A stretch of DNA of 32,234 bases from Bacteroidetes bacterium QS_8_68_28 (GTDB lineage: Bacteria; Bacteroidota; Rhodothermia; Rhodothermales; Salinibacteraceae), in assembly GCA_003022485.1 (NCBI GenBank), contig PXTS01000009.1, positions 1 through 32,234 on the forward strand. Reading direction: 5' to 3'. The position numbers were made by a program, and so were the translations under genes. This document shows, piece after piece, positions 16,774-26,541 of this stretch. Numbering within the stretch: position 1 is the stretch's first letter; each line of letters begins with the position of its first letter. The notes under the pieces were generated by a model. The model did not search any database, was not told the origin of the DNA, and was given only the letters and a program-made list of their open reading frames with translations.

Positions 16774-18723
16774 CTATCCCCCCACGACCAGCCCGATGTG
16801 GACACGTCCGCCATCGGGGCCGTCCTCGTCGTTGAGCGCGTAGCCGGCCTTGACGAGGCCGAGCGCCGACTCGAACTGGAGGCCGACGCCGAAGCCGGGA
16901 TGCCAGCCGCTCTGCGGAACGGACGCCCCCGGCAGTGCGGGGCGGCGCGCGTGGCCGACATCCAGGAACGCATAGGCGAAGGAGCGGCGGCCCAGCAGGT
17001 AGCGGTACTCCACCAGCGCCCGCCCCACGACATGCCCGCGAAAGCGGTCTTCATCGTAGCCGCGTAGCGAGCGCGCCCCACCGAGGAAAAACAGGTCGCT
17101 GCGGTCATAGCGGTCCGAGGCCATCAGCAGCGAGGCGTCCGCTCCAAAGGCGAGGACCTGGCGGGGGCGAAGGGCAAGGTAGGCGCGGGCGGTGCACTCG
17201 AAGCGCTGCTGTGTGAGGGTGCGGTCGGTGCGGAGGGTGTCGCTGCCGGAAGCGGGGACACGTCGAGCGCGGCGCGCTTTGCGCCCGAGGGAAACGTCGG
17301 CGTCGAGGCGGAGGCCCCCACGCGGGCTGGCCGTCGGGCCGCGCAGGCGGCGCAGGCGCACCCCCGCTCCGCCGAACCATGACGACGCCCACGCGACCCT
17401 CTGGCGACGCCCGCCGCCGGCACTGCCACCACCGGCGCTGCCACCACCGGCTGGGGCGGCCAGTCGGCGACCGGCGATGCCGGGGCGGGTGACCTCGCGG
17501 CTCACCTCCGCCCGCACGCGCAGGCCTCGCCCCACACGGTAGCCCGCGCCGAGGCGGTAGCGCTGGCGCCCGTAGGTGGAGTCTTCCTGGAGCCCTTCGA
17601 AGGCCAGCGCCAGCCGCAGCGGGGTGCCCCCCACGAACGGATTGGTGGCCTCGACCTCAAAGCGGCTCAGCGCGCCGGGGCGCCGGTCCAGGCGGAGCGC
17701 GGCGGTGCGTCCCGCGCCGAACGGGCTGCGCAGCGCCAGCGACCCGCTCCCCACGAGGCGCCCGCCCCGATCGCCAGAGGGCGGCAGGTACCCGAGCGCG
17801 AGATCGAACGTGGCGGGCGATTTCTCTTCCACCGGCACGCGCACGACGGCCCCGGTGCCCGCACTGTCGGCGCTTTCGGGCGCGAGGAGCAGCTCCGGCT
17901 CGCCGACGCGCTCGAACAGGTTCGTCTTGCGCAGGCGCTCGCGCACGGCGGCAGGGTCGTAGCCCGCCAGCGGGGTGCCCGTTTCCAGCCCGGCCGTGCG
18001 CGCCACGAAGGCCGGACGCGTGCGTCCCTCGCTTTCGACGGTCACGCGCGAGAGACGCGGCGCGGCTCCTTCGTCGATGGTGATGGTGAGCGCGAGCCGG
18101 GGCGGTGCGCTTCCGGTGAGGCGGACGGAATCCAGGCGCGCCCGGGCGAGCGGGAAGCCTTCGTCCTCGTAGCGGCGCAGGAGGGCGCGCAGGTCCGCCT
18201 TCAGCACGTCTTGGCGAAGCGGGCGCCCGGGGCGCGTCTCCATTAGCGCGCGGAGGGCTTTTCCCGAAAAGGTGCGGTTGCCGGCGAAGCGGATGCGCCC
18301 GACCTCCACGAGCGGCCCGGCGTGCACGTGGAGCCGCGCCTGCGGCGGGCCGGCGGCGCCCGAGTCGATGACGGCCGAGTCAAGGCGAGCGCGGTAGTGG
18401 CCCTGCGCCTGGACGTGGCGCACGGCGGCGCGGGCAGCGGCGCGCAAGCTGTCGAGCGGAAGGGCCGGAACCGAGCGCCAGGCCCGGCGCTCCCCGTCCA
18501 CCACCAGGCGCCACCGCGCACGTCCGTCGCGGGTCCCCCGGGCCTGCGTCGTGTCGGGCGGGGGGGCGGCCAGCGAGGCGGTCTCGTTCGGGGAGCCGTT
18601 CTCTTGGGCATGCGCCGTCGGGAGCGCCAGCAGCAGGGCCAGCAGCAGCGCGGCCCCTCCCGCGCGGCACTCCCGCCGGGGACGAGCGTTGGCAATGAGC
18701 CCGTTTGCCATGCCGACCATCAC
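16774..18723 (-). CDS. Omp85/BamA-TamA family outer-membrane protein
   Basis: A 649-aa precursor with a signal peptide (GGAALLLALLLALPTAHAQ). The N-half carries POTRA-like repeats: VEVGRIRFAGNRTFSGKALRALMETRPGRPLRQDVLKADLRALLRRYEDEGFPLARARL, then SRVTVESEGRTRPAFVARTAGLETGTPLAGYDPAAVRERLRKTNLFERVGE. The C-half is a barrel with the Omp85 signature FFLGGARSLRGYDEDRFRG and a last strand RVHIGLVVGG. It would insert or export proteins at the outer membrane. With about three POTRA-like units it is smaller than BamA and more like TamA or a generic Bacteroidota Omp85. A GGGSAGGGSAGGG run interrupts the barrel. ATG 18723, 18720 or 18711 could be the start. Confidence 0.88.
   Translation of the reverse strand: MMVGMANGLIANARPRRECRAGGAALLLALLLALPTAHAQENGSPNETASLAAPPPDTTQARGTRDGRARWRLVVDGERRAWRSVPALPLDSLRAAARAAVRHVQAQGHYRARLDSAVIDSGAAGPPQARLHVHAGPLVEVGRIRFAGNRTFSGKALRALMETRPGRPLRQDVLKADLRALLRRYEDEGFPLARARLDSVRLTGSAPPRLALTITIDEGAAPRLSRVTVESEGRTRPAFVARTAGLETGTPLAGYDPAAVRERLRKTNLFERVGEPELLLAPESADSAGTGAVVRVPVEEKSPATFDLALGYLPPSGDRGGRLVGSGSLALRSPFGAGRTAALRLDRRPGALSRFEVEATNPFVGGTPLRLALAFEGLQEDSTYGRQRYRLGAGYRVGRGLRVRAEVSREVTRPGIAGRRLAAPAGGGSAGGGSAGGGRRQRVAWASSWFGGAGVRLRRLRGPTASPRGGLRLDADVSLGRKARRARRVPASGSDTLRTDRTLTQQRFECTARAYLALRPRQVLAFGADASLLMASDRYDRSDLFFLGGARSLRGYDEDRFRGHVVGRALVEYRYLLGRRSFAYAFLDVGHARRPALPGASVPQSGWHPGFGVGLQFESALGLVKAGYALNDEDGPDGGRVHIGLVVGG
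17417..17446. repeat. 15-bp tandem repeat encoding a GGGSA linker in the Omp85 gene
   Basis: CCGGCACTGCCACCA (17417-17431) and CCGGCGCTGCCACCA (17432-17446) are near-identical, followed by a diverged third unit. On the minus strand they encode GGGSAGGGSAGGG between two barrel strands. Unit length is a multiple of three, so expansion would keep the frame. Confidence 0.8.
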
Positions 18724-18754
18724 CGCAGGCGCTCACCAAATCCGAAGAAGAGCA

Positions 18755-19180
18755 ATGAAACGAACCGCCCTGTTCTGCGTCGTCGCCGGCTGCGTGCTCT
18801 GGGCCAGTTCGGCCTCGCGCCCCGGCCTCGCGGAGGGGCGCCGGGCGCATCCGCTGCGCGCGTCGCCCTCGGCGCAAACGACGCCTCCCAAGGTGCGTTC
18901 CCACGCCGACACCACACGCCGCCGCGTAAAGGCCGGCGAGGTGCTCATCACGACCCTGCCAGCCCAAGTGAGCGGCCGGCGCGTGGTCGCCTACGACTTG
19001 CTGCGGGCGCCCGCCCTCAGCGACCTCGCCGGGCGCTCCTTTTTCTGGCGCACGCGCCCGAAGACCCGTACCGGGCGCTACCGGCTGCTCTTCCGCGCCC
19101 GCTTCGACACAACCGTGGCCCCCCGCAACGCTCCTGCCGACACGCTGGCGCTGATTGTCAGGGTCACCTCGTCGGATTGA
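18755..19180 (+). CDS. Small exported protein of unknown function
   Basis: The start is ATG 18755 (MKRTALFCVVAGCVLWASSASRPGLAEG), a signal peptide, after a purine-rich GAAGAAGAG that may act as a weak ribosome site. The longer track ORF starts inside the divergent Omp85 gene. Precursor 141 aa. The mature part begins with an Arg/Ser/Thr-rich segment and continues KAGEVLITTLPAQVSGRRVVAYDLLRAPALSDLAGRSFFWRTRPKTRTGRYRLLFRARFD, predicted mostly beta. I do not recognise it. It is divergent from the Omp85 gene by 31 bp only, and MutY begins 55 bp downstream. Confidence 0.7.
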   Translation: MKRTALFCVVAGCVLWASSASRPGLAEGRRAHPLRASPSAQTTPPKVRSHADTTRRRVKAGEVLITTLPAQVSGRRVVAYDLLRAPALSDLAGRSFFWRTRPKTRTGRYRLLFRARFDTTVAPRNAPADTLALIVRVTSSD

Positions 19181-19235
19181 AGGGGCGAACACGGGGGGCG
19201 TCCCTCTTTCCCTCTCTTCCACGCTCCCGTATCCT

Positions 19236-20402
19236 TTGCCCGACACCGCCAACGACGCCCCGCTCTCTCCCTCCAGCGAACACTACCAGGCGTTTAGCCA
19301 ACGCCTGCCCGACTGGTACGCCGAGCACCGGCGCGACATGCCGTGGCGCGGCGCGGCGGACCCCTACCGCATCTGGGTCGCCGAGGTGATGCTCCAGCAG
19401 ACACGCGTGGAGCAGGCCACGCCCTACTTTCGCCGCTTCGTGGACGCCTTCCCAACCGCCGAGGCGCTGGCGGAGGCCGACCGCGACGCCGTCCTGAAGC
19501 GCTGGGAGGGCCTCGGCTACTACGCTCGCGCACGCCATCTGCACGAAGCGGCCCGGATCGTGGTGGACGAGCACAGCGGCAACGTGCCCGACACGTGGGA
19601 GGCGATCTGCGACCTGCCGGGCATCGGGCCGTACACGGCAGCGGCGGTGCTCTCCATCGCCTACGACCGGCCTCACGCCGTGCTCGACGGCAATGTGGGA
19701 CGCCTGCTCGCGCGCGTCTTCGCGGTGGAGGAAGACGTAACCAAAAGCCGCACGCGCCGCCGCCTGCGCGACGCGGCCAATGTCCTGATGGCGGAGGCCC
19801 ACGATGCCGGCGTGTCCCCTGGCGCCTTCAACCAAGCAATGATGGAGGTGGGGGCGACCGTTTGCACGCCCTCCGCGCCGCACTGCCCCGCCTGCCCCGT
19901 GCAAAGCGCCTGCGCCGCCTTCGCCGAGGGAGCGCCGGAAGCCTATCCGCAGAAAAAGAAAAAAGCGCCCGTCCCCCACCACGACATCGCCGTGGGACTG
20001 CTGGAAAATGAGGCCGGTGAACTCTTCATCCAGCGCCGCCCCGACGAAGGACTGCTTGCGGGCCTCTGGGAGTTTCCCGGCGGCAAGCAGGAAGACGGCG
20101 AGACCCTGGAGGAAACCTGCCGCCGCGAGCTGCGCGAGGAAACGGGCGCCGCCGTCGAAGTCGGGCCGCTCTTTCACCGCCTCGACCACGCTTACTCGCA
20201 CTTCAAGATCACGCTGCACGCCTTCCGCTGCCGCCCGGCCGATGGAAGCGCCGCCCCCACCGCCGCCGAAGGCCAGCCGACGCGCTGGGCCGCCCCCGCT
20301 GCCCTCGACGAGTACGCTTTTCCTCGTGCCAACCGCCGCCTCATCGAGGAGCTGAAAGAACGCCGAACCCACCCCACCCTCTTCGACGCGGTGGAGCCGT
20401 GA
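19236..20402 (+). CDS. mutY: A/G-specific adenine glycosylase with intact C-terminal Nudix box
   Basis: Removes adenine mispaired with 8-oxoguanine. No suitable ATG exists; I favour TTG 19236 (LPDTANDAPLSPSSEHYQAF), behind a C/T-rich leader, over TTG 19155, which lies inside the previous gene; both are uncertain. Seen: Glu50 in WVAEVMLQQTRVEQATPYF, HhH DLPGIGPYTAAAVLS, Asp151 in AVLDGNVGRLLARVF, and the [4Fe-4S] motif C-x6-C-x2-C-x5-C (Cys210, 217, 220, 226). The C-domain is MutT-like and keeps the entire Nudix signature GKQEDGETLEETCRRELREETGA. In many MutY proteins this box is lost, so pyrophosphohydrolase activity on an oxidised nucleotide is possible. Length about 388 aa. Confidence 0.95.
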   Translation: MPDTANDAPLSPSSEHYQAFSQRLPDWYAEHRRDMPWRGAADPYRIWVAEVMLQQTRVEQATPYFRRFVDAFPTAEALAEADRDAVLKRWEGLGYYARARHLHEAARIVVDEHSGNVPDTWEAICDLPGIGPYTAAAVLSIAYDRPHAVLDGNVGRLLARVFAVEEDVTKSRTRRRLRDAANVLMAEAHDAGVSPGAFNQAMMEVGATVCTPSAPHCPACPVQSACAAFAEGAPEAYPQKKKKAPVPHHDIAVGLLENEAGELFIQRRPDEGLLAGLWEFPGGKQEDGETLEETCRRELREETGAAVEVGPLFHRLDHAYSHFKITLHAFRCRPADGSAAPTAAEGQPTRWAAPAALDEYAFPRANRRLIEELKERRTHPTLFDAVEP

Positions 20403-20424
20403 TCCGTGGTGCGCGTGTGCTCGG

Positions 20425-20440
20425 GCGGCGTCCGCGCCGC
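20425..20440 (+). terminator. Short GC hairpin after mutY
   Basis: GCGGCG-TCCG-CGCCGC, a perfect 6-bp stem with a tetraloop 23 bp past the mutY stop. No T-run follows, so this is only a possible terminator or stabilising hairpin. Confidence 0.3.
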
Positions 20441-20515
20441 AGGTTGAACGGACGGACACGCTCCGAAGGACCGCCGCTGCGACGACGCTGCGAGCAGAGC
20501 GAGCGAGTGCTCCCC

Positions 20516-20545
20516 GGGGCGACCTGCGGTGGGGCGACCTGCGGT
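20516..20545. repeat. 15-bp perfect tandem duplication
   Basis: GGGGCGACCTGCGGT is repeated exactly (20516-20530, 20531-20545) in the 158-bp gap between the convergent mutY and the membrane-protein gene. Next to it is GTCCGCCGTCC (20544-20554), an 11-mer seen in two other gaps of this window. Confidence 0.85.
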
Positions 20546-20560
20546 CCGCCGTCCGAAACG

Positions 20561-21238
20561 TCACTCGGGCGGCGGCGTGGCGGCGCCCTCCTCGGGCCTC
20601 GGACGGTACTCTTCCAACGCCTCCGATTCCGACGACCCCGAGCGGCGCGTCCCGGCCTCCTCGGGCGGCGGGGTGCGCGCCTGCTGCGGGCCCCCGGCCT
20701 GCGGGCGGTCGCCGGCGGGAGAGCGCGGGCCACCGGGACCGCCGTTCGTGCCCGGTCCGCCGTCCGGGGTGTCGCCCCCACGCTCGAAGACCGACGCTCC
20801 GATGGCGCCCCCGATGGCACCGAAGATGGCGCCGATGACGGCAAAAAGCACCGCGTACCCGACGTAGAACGCCGGCGACCCTACGATTCCCCGGGCCGCC
20901 TCCGCCTGCCCGGCGGGAAGCACGCCGGTGGCAATCGCCTGGTCAATCGACTCCGTCGGAGAAGGAATCAAGCCCGTCGTCCAGAGCGCAAACGTGAGCA
21001 GCGATACGACCACACCGGCCACCACGCCGGCCCCTGCGCCCATTCCGGCCCCCGTTCCACCGAGCACCGTGAGCGTGTGCGACTCGGCGTAGTGCCAGAC
21101 GGCCACCAGTCCCGCCGCCAGGTAGGCGAGACATCCCATGCATCCGCTCAAAAACGGAATCTGAACCACCGAGAAAATAACCGCTATGACGGCGGCCACG
21201 ACGCCACCGAGAAAGATGGATCGCGTCCTGCTGGGCAT
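20561..21238 (-). CDS. Hypothetical multi-pass membrane protein with Pro/Gly-rich tail
   Basis: The chosen start is ATG 21238 (MPSRTRSIFLGGVVAAVIAVIFS), which puts the first helix near the N-terminus; the track's 31 extra codons look like leader. The 225 aa show about four hydrophobic segments: FLGGVVAAVIAVIFSVVQIPFL, GCLAYLAAGLVAVWHYA, GMGAGAGVVAGVVVSLLTFALWTTGLI and YVGYAVLFAVIGAIFGAIGGAIGA. GCMGC lies between the first two. From about residue 150 a disordered cytosolic tail rich in Gly, Pro, Glu and Arg follows. The arrangement suggests a DUF4199- or YrzE-like small membrane protein, but no family is certain. It could be an operon with the DUF2085 gene upstream. Confidence 0.6.
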   Translation of the reverse strand: MPSRTRSIFLGGVVAAVIAVIFSVVQIPFLSGCMGCLAYLAAGLVAVWHYAESHTLTVLGGTGAGMGAGAGVVAGVVVSLLTFALWTTGLIPSPTESIDQAIATGVLPAGQAEAARGIVGSPAFYVGYAVLFAVIGAIFGAIGGAIGASVFERGGDTPDGGPGTNGGPGGPRSPAGDRPQAGGPQQARTPPPEEAGTRRSGSSESEALEEYRPRPEEGAATPPPE

Positions 21239-21379
21239 TGGGTGAGAAGGCGAATTGGAAGAAAGAGCTACAGGGAAAGGGGCGCGCTCGCCAATCGACC
21301 ATTGAGCGAGGATAGCCGGGCGCATCGTCAATTCAAAACACGGCTGGCGTTGTGCGGCGTGGCTGCCGGATGCACGGAG

Positions 21380-21943
21380 CTATGGCGCGCGCGAGACCTC
21401 GGGGCGTTCTGAGGCGGCGTTTCGCGCCACACGCCTGCTCGCTACCTGCGCCATCGCCCGTGCGAAGAGCAGCCCCATCGCCACCCCCAGCAGCGCGCCC
21501 GTCGCCGTCCGGGTGAGCGCCGTGCTAGCCCAGAGGCCCGTCATGCCGAGCACCCAGTCCAGCGCGGCGGGCGTCCCGGCAGTTAGGATCAGTGCCCCGG
21601 CACGCTGCTCGATCCAGCTCCGCAGTCGCGCGGCCAGGAGCGGCCACGCCAACGTGCCCGCCAGGAGCCCCGCGTAGATTCCCAGGCAGCGATGCCCCAC
21701 TGCCAGCGGCACGCCCCCGATGGCAAACGAGCGCGACGGCAGTTGGTGGCACACCGGGGCGAACGCCTGTCGCGCCAGCACGCGCGCCGCTCCGTCCACC
21801 AGCGGCGGCAGAAGCGCGCCGACCATCAGCAGCGCTGCCGTCCCTACCGCAAGCAGCCAGCCGTATCGGTTGTCGGTTGTTGGTTGTTGGTTGTCGGTTT
21901 TCAGTTTTCGGAGGGGACAGTGGCTAAATTTCCGCGTTCGCAC
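21380..21943 (-). CDS. DUF2085 family membrane protein
   Basis: The diagnostic DUF2085 motif is [35 protein letters not shown], with conserved CHQ-P-RSF and RC-GIY. Helices: [21 protein letters not shown] before the motif, [36 protein letters not shown] and [16 protein letters not shown]. Function unknown in the family. The start is uncertain: ATG 21826 would cut the first helix in half, GTG 21943 and TTG 21985 keep it but force translation through an A/C-rich repeat ([13 protein letters not shown]). I give GTG 21943. The C-tail is Arg-rich and cytosolic. Confidence 0.72.
   Translation of the reverse strand: MRTRKFSHCPLRKLKTDNQQPTTDNRYGWLLAVGTAALLMVGALLPPLVDGAARVLARQAFAPVCHQLPSRSFAIGGVPLAVGHRCLGIYAGLLAGTLAWPLLAARLRSWIEQRAGALILTAGTPAALDWVLGMTGLWASTALTRTATGALLGVAMGLLFARAMAQVASRRVARNAASERPEVSRAP
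21865..21905. repeat. GGTTGTT/GGTTGTC short-unit repeat
   Basis: On the plus strand several 7-bp units (GGTTGTC, GGTTGTT) run in series; on the minus strand, where the DUF2085 gene lies, the run is A/C-only, like CAACCAACAACC. It falls at the N-terminal boundary of that gene. It is either leader or coding for a low-complexity N-terminus. Confidence 0.75.
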
Positions 21944-22072
21944 TGGGGCGACGGCGGTTCGCCGTCTTCGGTTCGCCGATCCCAAACATAAGACTCAGAT
22001 TAAAGCCCCACAAAGTTCGATAAAAGTGCGGGTTCGCCGGGAACCGGAGCCGGCGTCGCCTATTCCATGCGC

Positions 22073-22099
22073 TTGGCACTCGACGGCGGAGAGTGCTAA
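22073..22099. promoter_or_regulatory. CIRCE element (HrcA operator) upstream of groES
   Basis: TTGGCACTC-N9-GAGTGCTAA; the consensus is TTAGCACTC-N9-GAGTGCTAA, so there is one mismatch in the left arm. The N9 spacing is exact. It lies 87 bp upstream of the groES ATG. HrcA binding here would repress groESL until heat stress. A possible -10-like TATTCC is at 22061-22066, which would put the transcription start at CIRCE, as usual; I am unsure of the -35. Confidence 0.93.
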
Positions 22100-22185
22100 C
22101 AGCATCATTTGGACGCGGGCGTGTCCCGGCGGCTCCGGCGGCGCGCTCCTCACTTTTCTTCCAGCCCAACTGCCCCAACGCCCCT

Positions 22186-22467
22186 ATGGCAAGCATCACC
22201 CCGCTCGGCGACCGTGTGGTCGTGGAGCCCATCGAAGACACGTATGAAGGCCCGCTCGAACTTCCCGAGTCGGCCAAAGAGAAACCGCAAAAAGGCACCA
22301 TCGTCTCTGTCGGCCCGGGCCGTGTCGAAAACGGCACCAAGGTCGAAATGAACGTCAGCGAAGGCGACGAGGTCATCTACGGCAAGTACGCTGGGACCGA
22401 CTTCACCCTCGACGGCGACGACGTGCTAATCATGCGCGAGAGCGACATCTTCGGCATCGTGAATTAG
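22186..22467 (+). CDS. groES: Co-chaperonin GroES
   Basis: Forms the heptameric lid of the GroEL folding chamber. The start is ATG 22186 ([43 protein letters not shown]), 93 aa, the usual size; the track ORF's N-extension is leader. The mobile loop ([19 protein letters not shown]) and [33 protein letters not shown] are standard. Expression is governed by the CIRCE element upstream. groEL begins 130 bp later, so both are likely co-transcribed. The leader is C-rich. Confidence 0.97.
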   Translation: MASITPLGDRVVVEPIEDTYEGPLELPESAKEKPQKGTIVSVGPGRVENGTKVEMNVSEGDEVIYGKYAGTDFTLDGDDVLIMRESDIFGIVN

Positions 22468-22546
22468 GACGGCGGACCGCAGACGACGGACGGCGGGTTT
22501 TCGCTCGAAACGTCGCGGCCCCCCTTACCGGGTTCGCCCAGCGTGA

Positions 22547-24298
<1,752 letters not shown>

Positions 24299-24348
24299 AC
24301 CGCTCGGGACCTTCGCGCCCCAGCCCTTCGCGCTGGACGCAGAACGAA

Positions 24349-24385
24349 AGCGGAGTCGCCGACAAACAGGCGGCTCCGCTTTTTC
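24349..24385 (+). terminator. Rho-independent terminator of groESL
   Basis: The 12-bp stem AGCGGAGTCGCC / GGCGGCTCCGCT has one G-T wobble, a loop GACAAACA and a T-run (TTTTT). It is 50 bp after the groEL stop. Confidence 0.92.
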
Positions 24386-24425
24386 TATTCCTACACCGTT
24401 CGAGCGGCGCGCGCGGGCAACGCGA

Positions 24426-24845
24426 TCAGCCGTCCATCGTCGACCCTCCACCGTCCAGTTCCCAAACCTCGGCGAGGCGCGCAAGCATGGCCTCCTCGGC
24501 CGCCAGCACGTGGCCGTCGGCTTCGGCCACGCGAGCGAGGTCTTCGTAGAGCAGGCGGCGGGCCGGCTCGGGCAGCTCGCTTTTGAGGCGCCTCGCGAGG
24601 CGCTCGGCCTCGTCCATCACGTCGCCGGTGTCCGCGAAGCGCGCCATCGCTTTCATCGCGGCGGTCTGCACGGTCGCGCGCTTCAGGTCGGGGTAGCGCG
24701 CGCAGAGCCGGTCGGTCACTTCCCGACGCTCGGCGTCGGCGAGTTCTTCGTCGGTGCCGTAGGCCACCACAAAGTACAGAAACGTCAGTTCCTGCAAGAG
24801 GCGTGGGGCCTCGACCTCGGAGGTGGTGGAGAGCAGCGGTTCCAT
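24426..24845 (-). CDS. TerB-like (tellurite-resistance family) helical protein
   Basis: A protein of 139 aa, all helical, starting ATG 24845 (MEPLLSTTSEVEAPRLLQELTFLYFVVAYGTDEELADAERREV). YEDLARVAEADGHVLAAEEAMLARLAEVW is the TerB-type repeat with acidic residues that may bind a divalent cation; the N-half holds the symmetric copy (FLYFVVAYGTDEELADAERREVTDRL). TerB-like proteins are stress-linked cytosolic helical domains; the partner is unknown. The last residues GGGSTMDG come from a repetitive CCGTCCA-type sequence that resembles intergenic DNA, so the true stop may have moved. 46 bp separate it from the next gene upstream (histidine kinase). Confidence 0.75.
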   Translation of the reverse strand: MEPLLSTTSEVEAPRLLQELTFLYFVVAYGTDEELADAERREVTDRLCARYPDLKRATVQTAAMKAMARFADTGDVMDEAERLARRLKSELPEPARRLLYEDLARVAEADGHVLAAEEAMLARLAEVWELDGGGSTMDG

Positions 24846-24891
24846 GCGCGAGGCGCGGGAAGCAGAGAAGAAAAGCGCGGATCGGCCTGCG

Positions 24892-26190
24892 CTATGCCGC
24901 CTTCGCGTGCAGGGACGGCGGCGGGCTGGAAGCGCACTCGGCCCGGGGCAGGGCGACGGTGAACGTGCTTCCTTCCTCTTTCCGGCTCTCTGCGCGCACC
25001 TCTCCTCCCAGGCGCTCCACGAGCCGCGTGGCGACGGTGAGCCCCATCCCCGAGCCCTGGTAGTCGCGCTCCATGCCGCTGGACTCCTGCGAGAACGTGT
25101 CGAAAAGCTGCGGCACGAACTCTTCGTCGATGCCGATGCCGGTATCGACGACCTTCAGCAACACGCGTTCTCCCTCGGCGTGGGCGCGCAGGGACACGCG
25201 TCCCTCGTCGGTGAACTTGACGGCGTTGTCGAGCAGGTGGCCCAGGGCCCGCGCGAGCAGTTCGGCGTCGACCTCGGCACAGAGCGCCTCATTGGGCAAG
25301 TGCGTCTCGAAGGTGAGGCCCTTTTCCTCCGCAAACGGACGGGTCGTGTTGGCCACGTTGTCGGCGACGTCGAGGACGTTTTGCGGGTAGGCGTCCACGT
25401 CGAGCGTGCCGCTCTCCAGCTGCGCGAGATCCAGGATCGAGTCGAGGGTCATCAGCAGGCGCTGCCCGCTCCGCTCGATGAGATCGACGAAGCGGCGGTG
25501 CGAGCCGTCGACGCCCTCGCGCAGGATGGAGGTGAAGCCGAGAATAACCGTCAGCGGTGTGCGCACCTCATGCGTCACGTTGGTGATGACGCTGGAGCGA
25601 AACTGCGCCAGGTCCTGCGCCTGCTCGTGAGCGCGTTTCGTTTCCTGCCGGGCCTCGTGCAGCGACCGCTCGGCCTGCTTGCGCGCGCTGATGTCCGCGA
25701 GCACGCTCAGCAGCGCCTCCGTCCCCCGCACGCGGAGCCGCTGAAAAGACGCCAGCAGCTCGCGCGTTTCGCCCGTCTTGGTTCGCAAACGCATCTCGCG
25801 GTCGTGCAGCGCGTCCTCGGCGTCGAGGCGCGCCCTCACCTCCTCATGCTCGCCGGGGTCCTCCCAGAGGTCCATTCCAGCGAAGGAGCGGCCCCGCAGC
25901 TCGCCGCGCTCGTACCCGGTGAGGCGGCACATCGCCGGGTTGACGTCGATGAAGCGCTTTTCCTCAAAGTCGCTCAGCGTGAGCGCCACGGGACTGGCGC
26001 GAAAGAGGCGCTGGAACAACGTCTCGCTTGCTCGCGGGAGGTCCTCCTCGGCGGAGGGGGAGGCTTCGGACGGCCCCTTCCCAGCAGCCGCCCCCGAGGG
26101 CTCGCCGGCGGCCCGTTCTCGGGCCAGCGCATCCCGCAGGCGCCGATTTTCGCTCAGCAGTTCGTCTCGCGTGAGGTGCGGCTCACTCAT
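24892..26190 (-). CDS. PAS-domain sensor histidine kinase
   Basis: A protein of 432 aa with no transmembrane segment, so probably a soluble sensor. After an N-terminal coiled coil (ELLSENRRLRDALARERAAG), the PAS domain runs about 55-175 (LFQRLFRASPVALTLSDFEEKRFIDVNPAMCRLTGY... LLSVLADISARKQAERSL). A coiled linker leads to the HisKA region with the phospho-acceptor His207 in SSVITNVTHEVRTPL. The HATPase domain has LGHLLDNAVKFTDEG (N box), VVDTGIGID (G1), FDTFSQ (F box) and GSGMGLTVATRLVE (G2). No response regulator gene is adjacent, so the partner is elsewhere. The ligand cannot be inferred. Confidence 0.93.
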   Translation of the reverse strand: MSEPHLTRDELLSENRRLRDALARERAAGEPSGAAAGKGPSEASPSAEEDLPRASETLFQRLFRASPVALTLSDFEEKRFIDVNPAMCRLTGYERGELRGRSFAGMDLWEDPGEHEEVRARLDAEDALHDREMRLRTKTGETRELLASFQRLRVRGTEALLSVLADISARKQAERSLHEARQETKRAHEQAQDLAQFRSSVITNVTHEVRTPLTVILGFTSILREGVDGSHRRFVDLIERSGQRLLMTLDSILDLAQLESGTLDVDAYPQNVLDVADNVANTTRPFAEEKGLTFETHLPNEALCAEVDAELLARALGHLLDNAVKFTDEGRVSLRAHAEGERVLLKVVDTGIGIDEEFVPQLFDTFSQESSGMERDYQGSGMGLTVATRLVERLGGEVRAESRKEEGSTFTVALPRAECASSPPPSLHAKAA

Positions 26191-26541
26191 GGCATTTTTC
26201 GGTCGGGCGTCCCGCTGGGGGACGCGCCACTGGCCTTCTCCAAGGCTACTCGCTCCGGTGAAAACGTTCCGCCACTATTGCGTCTTCAGCGAGATAACGA
26301 AAGCAGGTGTGTGTGGTGCCTCCCGAGTCGAGGGATCGGGTTACGCTTTTGAAAAAGCCGTTCGCGGCAGCGCGCGACCCGCTCGGAAGGCCCCTTTTCC
26401 GGATTTCCGCCCCGGCCCGCTGCATCCTTGCGCGGCGCATACAGGCTCTTCGCAACAAGATTTTTCTGCACCGTCTCTTCCGGCGGTCTTTCGAACCGAT
26501 ACGCCGCTTTTGAAAAACGGCGGGCTGCCGTCTGCGGTCCT
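26191..26541. other. 351-bp gap, no gene
   Basis: This lies between the start of the histidine kinase and the end of the oxidoreductase gene, both leftward. It holds a 13-bp direct repeat CGCTTTTGAAAAA (26344-26356, 26505-26517). The second copy is part of a CGCCG...CGGCG stem-loop (26502-26522), about 20 bp past the oxidoreductase stop, that may end its transcript. The histidine-kinase promoter should be in here; no clear -35/-10 was found. ORFs at 26286-26618 and 26246-26458 look random. Confidence 0.6.
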
